NCBI GenBank assembly: GCA_023422775.1
Contig: JAFAGM010000095.1
Coordinates: 22,271 to 86,270, forward strand
Source: Pseudomonadota bacterium
GTDB taxonomy: Bacteria; Pseudomonadota; Alphaproteobacteria; Rhizobiales; Xanthobacteraceae
Direction of reading: 5' to 3'
DNA: 64,000 bases
The notes below the pieces were generated by a model. The model saw only the letters and a program-made list of their open reading frames with translations. It was not told the DNA's origin and did not search any database. The translations under genes and the position numbers were made by a program. Of this stretch, positions 36,130 to 45,800 are shown piece after piece (position 1 is the first letter of the stretch; each line of letters starts with the position of its first letter).

Positions 36130-36459
36130 CAAATTCGAGGGCCGGTGGTCTTGATCGAAGCGGCGAAGGTCATGCCGAGGCACGCGCTGCGTTCGCAATA
36201 AGGCTGTGGCAATGAGTACGAAGCCAAACGGTGGATCGTCCTATTGCGGCAAATAAGCAAGCACAGAAGACAGGCCGATCGCCTAGAGCCTTGGAATCTC
36301 TCCAAAGTGGGTGCGGTCGATCCGCGCAGTGTCAGAGATTGCCGCACAGTAATCGCGGCAGCCTAGATTTTTCTAGAAGCATTCTGCTTGTGTTGAATCG
36401 TCCCGATGTGTTTCTGGGCTTTGCGCGCAAAAGACGCGTGGAAATGTGGTGGGGCGAAG
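36130..36459. other. 330-bp divergent promoter region of the iron module
   Basis: No gene is visible. It separates the PepSY operon from the TonB receptor gene and must hold both promoters. An ICE-like element is described at 36372. Confidence 0.6.
36372..36388 (+). promoter_or_regulatory. possible Irr/ICE-like box
   Basis: TCTAGAA, three bases, TTCTGCT matches the rhizobial iron-control element (TTTAGAA-N3-TTCTAAA, consensus from memory) at 10 of 14 fixed positions. It lies 72 bases before the receptor start. The match is imperfect, and iron control is inferred mainly from the genes. Confidence 0.3.
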
Positions 36460-38913
36460 ATGATTGAAGTGGCGGGACGCGCGCACTGCTGCGCAACTGA
36501 TGGCGGCATGGGTGTTGCGGGCATGTTGCCCTCGTGGCTCGACGAAAACCGCGGTGCCTATGCTGCGCTCGGCACTGCCGCGGTCGGCCTTGCTTCGCTG
36601 TTTGCGGCGACCGAAACGGTTCAGGCCCAGCAGTCATCCAGCACCCAATTGCCGCCCGTTCAGGTCGATGCACCCGGTGCGCGCCGTGCTCCAGCTGCGG
36701 CATCGCGTCAGGCTGCGCCGAGCCGCACTGTTCGTGCGGTAACACGCCCGGCGCCGCCGCCCGCCGCGCTGCCGCCGGCTGCTACCGCGCCGTCGGTGTT
36801 CGACGGCACCCAGTCGCCGAACACGCTGCAGGCCGGTACCGGTATGTCGCGCATGCCCGGTACGATTCAGAGCACGCCACAGGTCGTCAACGTCGTTCCA
36901 GAACGGATCATCCGCGAGCAGAATATCACCACGGTCGATCAGGCGCTGCGCAACGTGCCGGGTGTCACCACGGCGATCGGCGAGGGCGGCGGCGGCCTCA
37001 ATGGCGACCAGTTCCGCATCCGCGGCTTCGACGCCAAGGGCGATCTCTACGTCGATGGCCTGCGCGACTTCGGCGTCTACGTGCGCGATTCCTTCTTCAT
37101 CGATCAGGTGCAGGTGTTCAAGGGGCCGTCTTCCGAAAGCTTCGGCATGGGCACCACCGGCGGTGCAATCAATCTGCAGTCCAAGACGGCGCGCGCAGGC
37201 ACGTTCTACGGCGTCGATGGCCTGATCGGTTCGGGCTTCTGGGGCCGCGGCACCTTCGACATCAACCAGCAGATCAATGCCAACCAGGCCTTCCGCATCT
37301 ACGGCATGGTCAACGAGCAGAAGATCGAGGGACGCGATCATGTCCGTTCCGATCGTCAGGGCCTTGGTGCGTCGTTCGTGACGGGTCTGCAGACCGACAC
37401 GCAGTGGACGCTGAACTATCTCTATCAGCACAACGAGCGCACACCGGAATATGGCGTCCCGATCATCGGGCTCGGCAATGGCAACGGCACGCCTACCAAG
37501 GCTAATCCCGGCCTGCCGGTAACCGAGCTTGGCCTGCCGCGTTCGATCTTCTACGGCAAGTCGACCGACCTCGACGAGTCGAACACCCACATGCTGACCT
37601 CGCGTTTGAAAAGCGAGATCAATCCGTGGCTCACCGTCACCAACGATACACGGCTGTCCTATTTCGATCGTTATTTCAGCACCAGCGGTCCGGGATGCGA
37701 TGCGGCCTGTGCGGTGTCCTTCTTCAACGGCGGCAATCCGGTCATGACGTATGTCGGCGGCAGCCCGACCTATGATCAGGACTCCTGGGCGATCCAGAAC
37801 CTGACGACCGCCGTCGCCAAGTTCCACACCGGCTTCCTGCGCCACGAGGCCGTGGCCGGCGTCGACCTGTTCTATGCGGAGAACAATCGCCAGAACTATT
37901 ACGTCACCGGCACCAAGCTGGGACAGCCAATCCGGACGCCGATCTTCCAGGCTTCCGGCTACGGCTATGCACCCAATCCGTTCAACACGCGCAATTCGTC
38001 AGGAAGCGACGTCGGCCTGTTCTTCGGCGACCGGATGTGGTTCACCGAGCAACTGTCGATCCTCGGCGGCTTCCGCTGGGATCGCTACGAGGTCGATCAC
38101 GCGCAGAAGACCTCGACCGGAACGCCGCCGGTGCTGGCCACCAATACGGTCTCCAACCAGTCGACGAGTTTCATCACACCGCGCGTCAGCGTGCTGTACG
38201 AGCCGTACAAGAACCAGACCTTCTACGTGACCTATTCGGAAGCAGCATCGCCTCCCGGACAGTTCATCACCAGCGGGCCGTCGACGCTCAATCCGTTGCA
38301 GCCCAACCTGCAGCCGGAAATGTCGAAGACCTATGAAGGCGGCTTCAAGCTGAACTCGGCGGACGGGCGCCTCGGCTTCACGGCCGCGGGCTTCCAGGTC
38401 ACCAAGAGCAATGCGCTGTTCACCGATCCGACCACCGGTGACTTGGTGGCGACCGGCGAGAGGCAGCGGGTCTCCGGTTTCGAAGGCGGCGTCACCGGAC
38501 AGATCACCGATGCCTGGAACATGATGCTGGCCTACGCCTATTTCGACAGCGAGATCCTGACCTCGACCACCCTCACTAATATCGGCAACCAGGTCCAGGG
38601 CGTCGCGCACAACAACCTGTCGATGTGGACGACGTATAACCTCTCGACCCTGGTCAATACCGGGCCGGGTCGCCTGACCGCGGGCCTCGGCGTCTTCTAT
38701 CGCGACAGGGTGTTCACCTCGAGCGCGAACACGCTGTTGGTGCCTCATTCGTTCTCGGTCGATGCCATGCTCTCCTATGAGTGGGACAAGTACCGCATCG
38801 CGCTCAATGGCTACAATCTGACCAACCAGACCAACTACGACTCGTTCTTCAACAACCGCGCCATTCCGAATGCGGGGCGAACATTCACGCTTGCGGGCGC
38901 AATTCGCTGGTAA
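36460..38913 (+). CDS. TonB-dependent siderophore receptor (Fiu-like)
   Basis: 817 residues from the ATG at 36460; 36406 and 36508 are alternative starts. The export signal is unusual: A-Y-A-A-L-G-T-A-A-V-G-L-A-S-L-F-A-A appears about 35 residues in, ending near V-Q-A-Q. A Pro/Ala-rich linker follows, then the plug domain (I-I-R-E-Q-N-I-T-T-V-D-Q-A-L-R-N-V-P-G-V) and a 22-strand barrel ending N-A-G-R-T-F-T-L-A-G-A-I-R-W with the terminal aromatic. It imports ferric siderophores, probably catecholate or their breakdown products, given the PiuC neighbour. Confidence 0.92.
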   Translation: MIEVAGRAHCCATDGGMGVAGMLPSWLDENRGAYAALGTAAVGLASLFAATETVQAQQSSSTQLPPVQVDAPGARRAPAAASRQAAPSRTVRAVTRPAPPPAALPPAATAPSVFDGTQSPNTLQAGTGMSRMPGTIQSTPQVVNVVPERIIREQNITTVDQALRNVPGVTTAIGEGGGGLNGDQFRIRGFDAKGDLYVDGLRDFGVYVRDSFFIDQVQVFKGPSSESFGMGTTGGAINLQSKTARAGTFYGVDGLIGSGFWGRGTFDINQQINANQAFRIYGMVNEQKIEGRDHVRSDRQGLGASFVTGLQTDTQWTLNYLYQHNERTPEYGVPIIGLGNGNGTPTKANPGLPVTELGLPRSIFYGKSTDLDESNTHMLTSRLKSEINPWLTVTNDTRLSYFDRYFSTSGPGCDAACAVSFFNGGNPVMTYVGGSPTYDQDSWAIQNLTTAVAKFHTGFLRHEAVAGVDLFYAENNRQNYYVTGTKLGQPIRTPIFQASGYGYAPNPFNTRNSSGSDVGLFFGDRMWFTEQLSILGGFRWDRYEVDHAQKTSTGTPPVLATNTVSNQSTSFITPRVSVLYEPYKNQTFYVTYSEAASPPGQFITSGPSTLNPLQPNLQPEMSKTYEGGFKLNSADGRLGFTAAGFQVTKSNALFTDPTTGDLVATGERQRVSGFEGGVTGQITDAWNMMLAYAYFDSEILTSTTLTNIGNQVQGVAHNNLSMWTTYNLSTLVNTGPGRLTAGLGVFYRDRVFTSSANTLLVPHSFSVDAMLSYEWDKYRIALNGYNLTNQTNYDSFFNNRAIPNAGRTFTLAGAIRW

Positions 38914-38938
38914 CGCGCCCAGGAAAGTTTTCAAAACG

Positions 38939-38964
38939 TTCCGGCGGGATTCGCCCCGCCGGAA
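38939..38964 (+). terminator. hairpin between the receptor and the PiuC gene
   Basis: Arms TTCCGGCGGG and CCCGCCGGAA with a 6-base loop, 26 bases after the receptor stop and 61 bases before the hydroxylase start. It could end the receptor transcript or attenuate read-through into the next two genes. Confidence 0.5.
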
Positions 38965-39025
38965 TTGTGAGTTGTCGATGCGCTCGCTTGCCGTCGCCGG
39001 TCGAGCGCATTGAAGGGATTGTGTG

Positions 39026-39709
39026 ATGCTCGTTCATGTGCCGGGCGTTCTGACACCGGAAGAGGTCCAGCGCTGCCGTGCCATTCTCAAGGCCAGCGAA
39101 TGGGTCGACGGCCGCGAAACGGCGGGCGAGCAGGCCGCAAAGGCCAAGGACAATCTGCAGATATCGGAAGGCTCGAAGGCGGGTATGGAGGCCGGCGACA
39201 TCGTGCTGCGCGCGCTCGGCCGCAATCCGGTGTTCAACTCGGCGGCGCTGCCGCTCCGCGTGCTGCCGCCGCTGTTCAATCGCTACGATGTCGGCATGGA
39301 ATTCCACGCGCATGTCGACGGGGCGATCCGCGCGATGCCGCATAGCGGCATGCGCATCCGTGCCGACGTCTCGACCACGCTGTTCCTGACGCCGCCGGAA
39401 GAATACGACGGCGGCGAACTAGTGATTGCCGACACCTATGGAGATCATGTCGTCAAGCTTCCTGCCGGCGACATGATCGTCTATCCGGCGACCAGCCTGC
39501 ATCACGTCACGGCGATCACGCGCGGCAGCCGCTGGTCGTCGTTCTTCTGGTCGCAATCGATGGTGAAGGACGACGGCAAGCGTACGCTGATGTACGATCT
39601 CGACCGCGCGATCATCGACATCCGCACCCGCCTACCGGATACCGATCCAGCCGTCATCGCCCTGACCAGCCACTATCACAATCTGCTGCGGCGCTGGGCG
39701 GAGCTCTGA
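39026..39709 (+). CDS. piuC: PKHD-type Fe(II)/2-oxoglutarate hydroxylase (PiuC/YbiX)
   Basis: 227 residues from the ATG at 39026 (a GTG directly before it is also in frame). It has the 2-oxoglutarate/Fe(II) dioxygenase fold, with ligands His and Asp in F-H-A-H-V-D-G, the distal His in S-L-H-H-V-T, and the 2-oxoglutarate Arg in T-R-G-S-R-W. The family is regularly found beside TonB siderophore receptors and is iron-regulated; its substrate is not settled. It is followed two bases later by a Sel1 gene, a conserved pairing. Confidence 0.92.
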   Translation: MLVHVPGVLTPEEVQRCRAILKASEWVDGRETAGEQAAKAKDNLQISEGSKAGMEAGDIVLRALGRNPVFNSAALPLRVLPPLFNRYDVGMEFHAHVDGAIRAMPHSGMRIRADVSTTLFLTPPEEYDGGELVIADTYGDHVVKLPAGDMIVYPATSLHHVTAITRGSRWSSFFWSQSMVKDDGKRTLMYDLDRAIIDIRTRLPDTDPAVIALTSHYHNLLRRWAEL

Positions 39710-39711
39710 CG

Positions 39712-40554
39712 ATGCGCGCAGATGCGCCGAGCTACGAGGCGCTGAGGCAGGAGACGCCGGAGTCGCTGCAAATCAAGCTCGCGGCTTCGCCCGAGGAAGC
39801 AGCGCGCTGGGTCGAGGCCGCAGCGCACAGCGGCTCGAAGCCTGCGATCGTCAATTGGGCCCAGATGCTGCTCGACGGCCATGGAACGCGGCGCGATCCC
39901 GAAGCTGCGTTTCGCTGGTTCGTGATCGCGGCGGATACCGGCTACCCCGACGGCATCAATATGGTCGGACGTTGCCACGAGCTTGGCTGGGGCACGCCGG
40001 TCGATCTCGAGGAAGCCGCGCGATGCTACAATCTTGCTGCGGCGCTTGGCCACCACTGGGCGAAATTCAACCTCGGCGTCATGCTGGTTGCCGGTAGCGG
40101 CGTCAAACGCGATTTGGCCACGGCCCTGTCGCTGTTCGTCGCGTCCGCGCGTGCCGGAAACCACAAGGCGATGAACATGATCGGGCGCTATTGCGAGGAG
40201 GGCTGGCGCGGCAAGAGCAAACCGGCCGCCGCGATGCGCTGGTACGCCCGTGCAGCGTTCAGGGGCTGTTTCCGCGGACAGTTTCACCTGGCGCGCTTCT
40301 ATGCCTCGGCCGGACGTATCGAGGAGGCCGAGGCCTGGCTGTTGCGTTCGATCGACGGTGCCCCGGCTGATTTCAGCTGCGAGATAGCCCCGCTGCTGGA
40401 GCGGCATCCGCATCAGGCGATCCAGGCGCTTGCGACGCGCGCCGCCGCGAAGGCCAGCGACGCGATGCGGGCAAGGGTTACGCAGCCCGATGAAGGAAAT
40501 CGCAGACCGTCAGGGGTGATCCCCGCGTTTCGCAGGATAAAAAAACGTCGGTAG
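39712..40554 (+). CDS. Sel1-repeat protein paired with PiuC
   Basis: 280 residues with at least four Sel1 repeats (about 36-70, 72-106, 108-142, 144-180), for example M-L-L-D-G-H-G-T-R-R-D-P-E-A-A-F-R-W-F and A-R-C-Y-N-L-A-A-A-L-G-H. No signal peptide is seen, so it is cytoplasmic. The C-terminal 40 residues are basic and disordered. It starts two bases after the PiuC stop and is probably co-translated, perhaps as a partner protein. The DNA directly after its stop is a deletion junction with ABC-transporter sequence. Confidence 0.85.
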   Translation: MRADAPSYEALRQETPESLQIKLAASPEEAARWVEAAAHSGSKPAIVNWAQMLLDGHGTRRDPEAAFRWFVIAADTGYPDGINMVGRCHELGWGTPVDLEEAARCYNLAAALGHHWAKFNLGVMLVAGSGVKRDLATALSLFVASARAGNHKAMNMIGRYCEEGWRGKSKPAAAMRWYARAAFRGCFRGQFHLARFYASAGRIEEAEAWLLRSIDGAPADFSCEIAPLLERHPHQAIQALATRAAAKASDAMRARVTQPDEGNRRPSGVIPAFRRIKKRR

Positions 40555-40557
40555 CCA

Positions 40558-41106
40558 CTAAGGCGTCGCGACATGGGCATCGTCTTCCAGACGCCGATCC
40601 TCTTTCCATGGCCCACGGTCATTGAGAACGTGCTTCTGCCGGCGCATGTGCTGAAGCTTCTGGAGGGGCAGAGCCGGGAGCGGGCTCTTCATCTTCTGGA
40701 GATGGTGGGCCTCAGCGATTTCGCCCAGAAATATCCGAACGAGCTGTCCGGTGGCATGCAGCAGAGGGTGTCCATCGCCCGGGCACTGGTGCACGATCCC
40801 GCAATCGTCTTGATGGACGAGCCGTTCGGCGCGCTCGACGCGATGACGCGGGATCACATGAACGGCGAGCTGCGGCGGATCTGGCGGCAGTCCTCGAAGA
40901 CGATCATCTTCGTAACGCACTCGATTCCCGAAGCTGTCTTCCTCGGCGGACGGGTCATCGTCATGACACCCCGTCCGGGTCGCATCGCGGATGTGATTGA
41001 CATCGATCTACCGGATGACCGCGATATCGACATCGTGAACACGGACCAGTTCGGCGTCTATACCCGGCGGATCCGTCAGTTCTTCAGCAAGCGCAGGACC
41101 GACTGA
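40558..41106 (+). pseudogene. ABC transporter ATPase remnant (NitT/TauT type), 5' end lost
   Basis: Family similarity starts abruptly a few bases after the Sel1 stop (R-R-R-D-M-G-I-V-F-Q), at the Q-loop. The first 80 or so residues, with Walker A, are missing. Downstream parts are intact: L-S-G-G-M-Q-Q-R-V signature, Walker B I-V-L-M-D-E-P-F-G, and H-loop V-T-H-S. The nearest ATG is 40573. Without Walker A it cannot bind ATP normally. It belonged to a nitrate/sulfonate/taurine-type importer. Confidence 0.82.
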
Positions 41107-41423
41107 CGAGCAGCGAAGGCCTCGCAATTTTTCCGGTTCGTGCAAGAGTATTTGTGCGTCGACCGGAACTCGTACTTGTGCCGCTGCTCTTCGTGGTCCT
41201 GATCGTGACCTGGCATCTGACGGTCACGCTCTTCAACGTGCTCGGCTATATCCTGCCAAAGCCGCACGGGGTTGCGACGGCGTTCGTCAACGGAGTTTCC
41301 AGCGGCCTCTTCCTCTATCACGGCGCCTACACGCTGACGGAGGCGCTGAGCGGATTCGCGATCGCTGCCATAGCGGGGATCGTCGGCAGTCTGTCCCCTC
41401 GAGATCACCGCGTCGAGATGTGA
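41103..41423 (+). pseudogene. ABC permease remnant, 3' end lost
   Basis: The frame overlaps the ATPase stop (CTGACTGA), as in intact operons, and reads T-S-S-E-G-L-A-I-F-P-V-R-A-R-V, then the first membrane helix L-V-P-L-L-F-V-V-L-I-V-T-W. A second hydrophobic segment (F-A-I-A-A-I-A-G-I-V-G-S) ends where similarity stops, near 41393; the rest of the permease (about 160 residues) is absent. A GTG at 41154 is the first usual start codon. The gap 41424-41611 shows no gene. Confidence 0.75.
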
Positions 41424-41611
41424 AGTGGTGGCGGAGTAGGTCCAAGCCAATGGCTTCTCTCGCGGTGTCCACCGTCGCAGCGAGAGATCCTTCCGGATCT
41501 GCTTGAATCGGGGGATTCTGAAATCGGCGGTGTACTGTTGCGAAGCGACGTTATCGTCAGGTGCCACGGCGAGCTGCAGAGTCTTCTGGAACTGTCACTC
41601 GCGCTGGGAGG

Positions 41612-42871
41612 TCAGTAATCGCCCAGATCGACGAGCAATGAGGCCGCCAGGCCTTCTTCGGCGATAGAGACTCGATGATGTTGCATAGCCTTCGTCAACG
41701 CGGGATTCCAGACTGCGTCGACTATCTTCCCCGCGAGGGGGGCCGGGATGGCTGAGGCCGCCCGGAGGGCAAGCTCGTAATCCTCCGCGCGGAAACGCCA
41801 CGGTTGCGCGCCGTGTTCTCGCATGACGTGATTGCCGATGCTCAGTCCCGGCCAGTCGAAGTCGCCATGATATTGAAGTCGCGCGCCAGCGGCCGCAAGT
41901 TGAGACAGGAGACATCGCTGCGCGGCGGCCGGCATGCCGTCGGTGCAGACCATCGGAGCGCAATTGGCCCCCCAGTGGTCGGCGGCTATCGCAAGCAGGT
42001 TTGCATTCTCGCAAACGTATATTTCGCGGCCGGCGACGTTCCATGTGGGTGGTGAACGCAGCAGGACGCGCAGCGACGCGAACGCCGGCTCGCCTGGCGG
42101 CCTGCCATAGCTTTCCGTTTCGCTCGTGGGAAGATTCAGGAAGAGGGCAGGGCGTGCCAGTTCATTGACGAGAACGCCCGCCTTTGCCCAGATGTCGCGG
42201 TCCCGTTCTCCGTTTTGTCTCTCTTCGTCCGGGCTCTCCTCCACGGAGTCATCGTAGGTTCGCGGTGTGCTCAGGCGGCAGACCGCCAGCACCAAGGTTG
42301 CCGCCGCCCGTCCGCTATCCAGCGCATGGGCATCGCCCAACACCTCGGCAGCCAGTTGCGAGCGTGTGATGCCGTTCGCCGGCAGACGTTGCAGGATCGC
42401 TTCAGCACGGCGACATAATTGGCTCGCTGCCGAAGGCTCTCGTTTGGCGAGGCGTTTGAGCAGGCCCAAGCCTGCCGGATTCTCGAGCAATCCGACGAGT
42501 CCGGGGTGATTGCAGCCCCTGATCACATCCGACCAGAGGGTTTGCGACTGAAACCGCTCGCTGGCGAGGTTGGCAATCGGGCCGTCAAGCCGCTCAAGCG
42601 CGTCGCGCAGCGAGGAAGCGATGCCGGAATTCCGGAAGGCAGCGTCGACCTCGCGAACATCGATCCGCAGCGAATTCGCGTAGTGCTGGGGACGACCCAG
42701 CAGCGAAGCCAGCGCAGCGTGCTCCGGCGCCGTCAAATCGCCGATGCGAAAACTCTCGACCACGCCATTCAGCGGCACGCGTTCGAAGCGCCGACGCAGG
42801 CGCTTGCGCAGGGAGGCGAGATGGTTGCCGCCGAGCAGGCGTCGAAGACGTTCTTCGGCCCCATCGGTCAT
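41612..42871 (-). CDS. jetD: Wadjet nuclease subunit JetD (DUF3323/DUF2399, TIGR02679)
   Basis: 419 residues from the ATG at 42871, whose ATGA overlaps the jetC stop; the longer frame to 43075 shadows jetC. JetD is the topoisomerase-VI-like nuclease that cuts plasmid DNA recognised by the JetABC SMC complex. The C-terminal Toprim domain is intact: Glu in Y-V-C-E-N-A-N and the Asp pair in Y-H-G-D-F-D-W-P-G. The N-terminal part is helical and contributes to DNA binding. It is last in the jetABCD operon. Confidence 0.88.
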   Translation of the reverse strand: MTDGAEERLRRLLGGNHLASLRKRLRRRFERVPLNGVVESFRIGDLTAPEHAALASLLGRPQHYANSLRIDVREVDAAFRNSGIASSLRDALERLDGPIANLASERFQSQTLWSDVIRGCNHPGLVGLLENPAGLGLLKRLAKREPSAASQLCRRAEAILQRLPANGITRSQLAAEVLGDAHALDSGRAAATLVLAVCRLSTPRTYDDSVEESPDEERQNGERDRDIWAKAGVLVNELARPALFLNLPTSETESYGRPPGEPAFASLRVLLRSPPTWNVAGREIYVCENANLLAIAADHWGANCAPMVCTDGMPAAAQRCLLSQLAAAGARLQYHGDFDWPGLSIGNHVMREHGAQPWRFRAEDYELALRAASAIPAPLAGKIVDAVWNPALTKAMQHHRVSIAEEGLAASLLVDLGDY

Positions 42872-45800
42872 GCCGTTGCAAACCTGCGGTCGGGATCGGC
42901 TTCCCGTACTCTTGCCTTCCCGTCCCAGGTCCAACGCGAAACGAACACCGCATCGATGCCCTCCTGCCGCTGCAACTGGCAGATCGATACGCCGGGCAGT
43001 TCCGCGTAGCAGGCCCACTCTCGTTCGCTCGTAATTACGAAATCCAGATCGAACTCCCGAATGAGGCCCATACAATGAGCGCGTGCGGTATCGTCAATGC
43101 CGGCAAAAGCCTCGTCGAGCAAAATCAACCTCGGTGCCAGCGCGTAGCTGCCCTGGCTGTAGAAACTGGCAACAGCGGCAAACAACGGCACGGTGAGGCC
43201 GAGGGCCCGCTCTCCGCTGGAGGCCGGGCCGGAAAGCTTGCGCCATTGACCGTCCTGCCAGCGTTCGACGCGGAATCTGTGCCAGCGTCGATAGTCGAGC
43301 GCGCGCGCGAGTTGGTCGATCAGGCTGCCTCCATCCGCTTCGGCAAGCTCGCGCTCAGCGACGATGCGCTGCTGCAACATCGCACCGACGACCCGACGGT
43401 CCTCGGACGACCACAGGTCCGCGTTGGTATTGAGGAGACGCTTACGCGCAGCCTCCAGGCCGACGGGGGCGCCTTCTTCTTCCGACAGAGGCGGCCACAA
43501 CAGACGAAAGCGAACGCCCGTCGATGTTGGCCGACTGTACAGTTCTTTGTTGATGGCATCGCGCTGCGCCTCCGCCGTCTGCAGCAGACGCTGGATTTCG
43601 GAGGCGATCTCGGCCTGAAGATGATTTTCCAGCACAGCGCGCTCGTTGGCGTTCAACAACTCGGTGCGCTGGTCGATCTCTGCCGCAAGCCGCGTCGCGA
43701 GGCGGTCCGGGCGTTCGGACCGGTTCTGGTAGATGACGTTTACGATGAGGCCCCAGTCGCTCTGTTCGGCAAGCACCTGATGGCCGAGCGCGCTGAGGGA
43801 ACGTTGCAGTTCGGTAAAGTCTTCGCCAATCTGCCGCTGGACGCGCGTCCACGCCTCGTCGTCGTCCTTTACGCCGGACAGGGCCTGTTCGGCGCGGCGG
43901 GCCAGCGTCAGCGCCGGATCTATCGTCCAGGGGCTGCTCGCGTCCGGTACCTCCAGGTCCGGCAATGCGGCCGACAGCAGACCTGCCAAGGTGAATTGCC
44001 GGAACTTCGAAATGGCTTGTGCACGCGCTTCGCTGCCGCGCTCAAACGCCGCATCCGCGGTCGCGGATTGCTCGTCGGCGACAGCACGCGCCTCGCCAGC
44101 CTTTTGCAGGGCCGTCCCTGCCTTCTTCCATTCGGTCCCGCACCGTTCGACGCCCGCGCGCGCCCCACTGAGCATCTGCTGCAGTTCCTCGACTTTTGCA
44201 CCTACTGCTTCGCGCAGTACAATAAGCCGAGACGATGCTTCTTCCGCCTCGATCCGAGCCGTATCGCGCTGCTCTTGATGCCTCTTCACGTCGTCAAGCA
44301 GTTCAGCTTCGCGGGCGCGTTGCCTGTTTAGGTCTATGAGCGCCAGGCGCAGCTCATGGATGGTTTGCGTGAGCCGGATCTGCGCGTCTTGATAGTTGTT
44401 CAGCGCCGCTTCGATCGCAGGAAGGGCGGCAAGTGATATTGGCAAACGCAAATCGCTAGCGTCGGCGGCAAGCCGTTCACGCTCCCTCCGCAGGTTTTCT
44501 TCCGCTTCCCGATATTGAGCGTCTGCCTCGCCCAACCGGTCGCGGGCGAGCCGTGCGTCGCGAGCGGCAGCGACGCCGGCGAGATGGGCTTCTCGAAGGA
44601 CATCATCGGCCGGAGCCAGGCGCCATTCAGCGTCGGTCTCGTGCTGATCGTTGGTGAGTTGTCCGGTCTTCGCTCGCAGGGCCGCGAGTTCGTGGCCGAT
44701 CGACACTAGTCTCTCGGCAATCTCGGCCAGCCGCCGCTCACGGGCGGCCGCACGAGCAGCGTATCCGATATAGACCGCCGCGGATTTGTCCCAGGCGCCT
44801 GCCAGGCTGCCAAGGCGGAATCGACCGTCCGGAGCCACCCAGGATTCACTATCGACAAAATCGTCGTCGCTGCAGGCGATTGCGGCCAGCACCCGTTCGA
44901 TGACATCAACTGATACGGTGCTGTAGTCCGGCAGGGCAGCCTGCAGCCAATTGGCAAGTGACGTCCGATGCGGCCGGCGCTCCAAGATTTGCGTATCGTA
45001 CAGCACGGAGCCGCCATCTCTGGTTTGCAACCGGCCATCGGGCGAAACCCAGGCATCGAGCAGGCCGGCAGCTTCCAGCGCAGCTTCGAGGCCGGCCCGC
45101 TGCGGACCGGTTACCGTATCGCGAAAGTCCACCAATTGCCAAAGCGGCGCGCCGGTACGGGCAGCCCTCGCATCGGAGCTTCGCGTGTAAGGTGCGGGGG
45201 GCACAGTGTCGATACCGGCTTCGAGATGGCTACGCTCGTCTTCGAGGGTCTTGCCTTCAGCCTCCAGCACCTGGCGTTCGCCGTCGAGGGTGACGCGACG
45301 TTGTGCAAGCCGCTGATTGGCCTGCAACTGGGCGGCCTGCAGCAAGTGGCGCGTCGGATCATCTCCGTCCAGGGTCGTGACCCAGTCGCCCAAGGCCGCC
45401 AGCGCCGCAAGACGTTCGTCGGAACTGACTTGCAGTTGTTTCAGGCCGGCCAAGTATCGCTCCCAGGCCTCGATGAGATCGATGCCCTTGCGTTCAACGT
45501 CGGCATCCGCCAGCTCACGTTGGCGTACTGCGGCTTCGACCGCATCCTGTCTATCATTACGTGTGCGCAGGTGCTGCGCGTGCTCGATCTCGATGGACGC
45601 CATGTCGGCGTGGCGTTGGCGGAGCAGCGCGATCTGCTCGCGTCGTCTGGTGACCAGTTCTTGCAGCGCGGCCGATGCGCCATCGAACGCCTTTTGCGTC
45701 AGCTCGACCAGTGCATCGGTCGTGAGCGTTGACAGCGGGTTCTCCGCGTGAAGGCTGGCAATACCCGCCGCTTCGGCATGGTTCATGCCGTCCTGACGCA

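Noticed and set aside
36534..37505. 323-codon plus-strand frame inside the TonB receptor gene
   Set aside because: Arg-rich shadow of the receptor in another frame.
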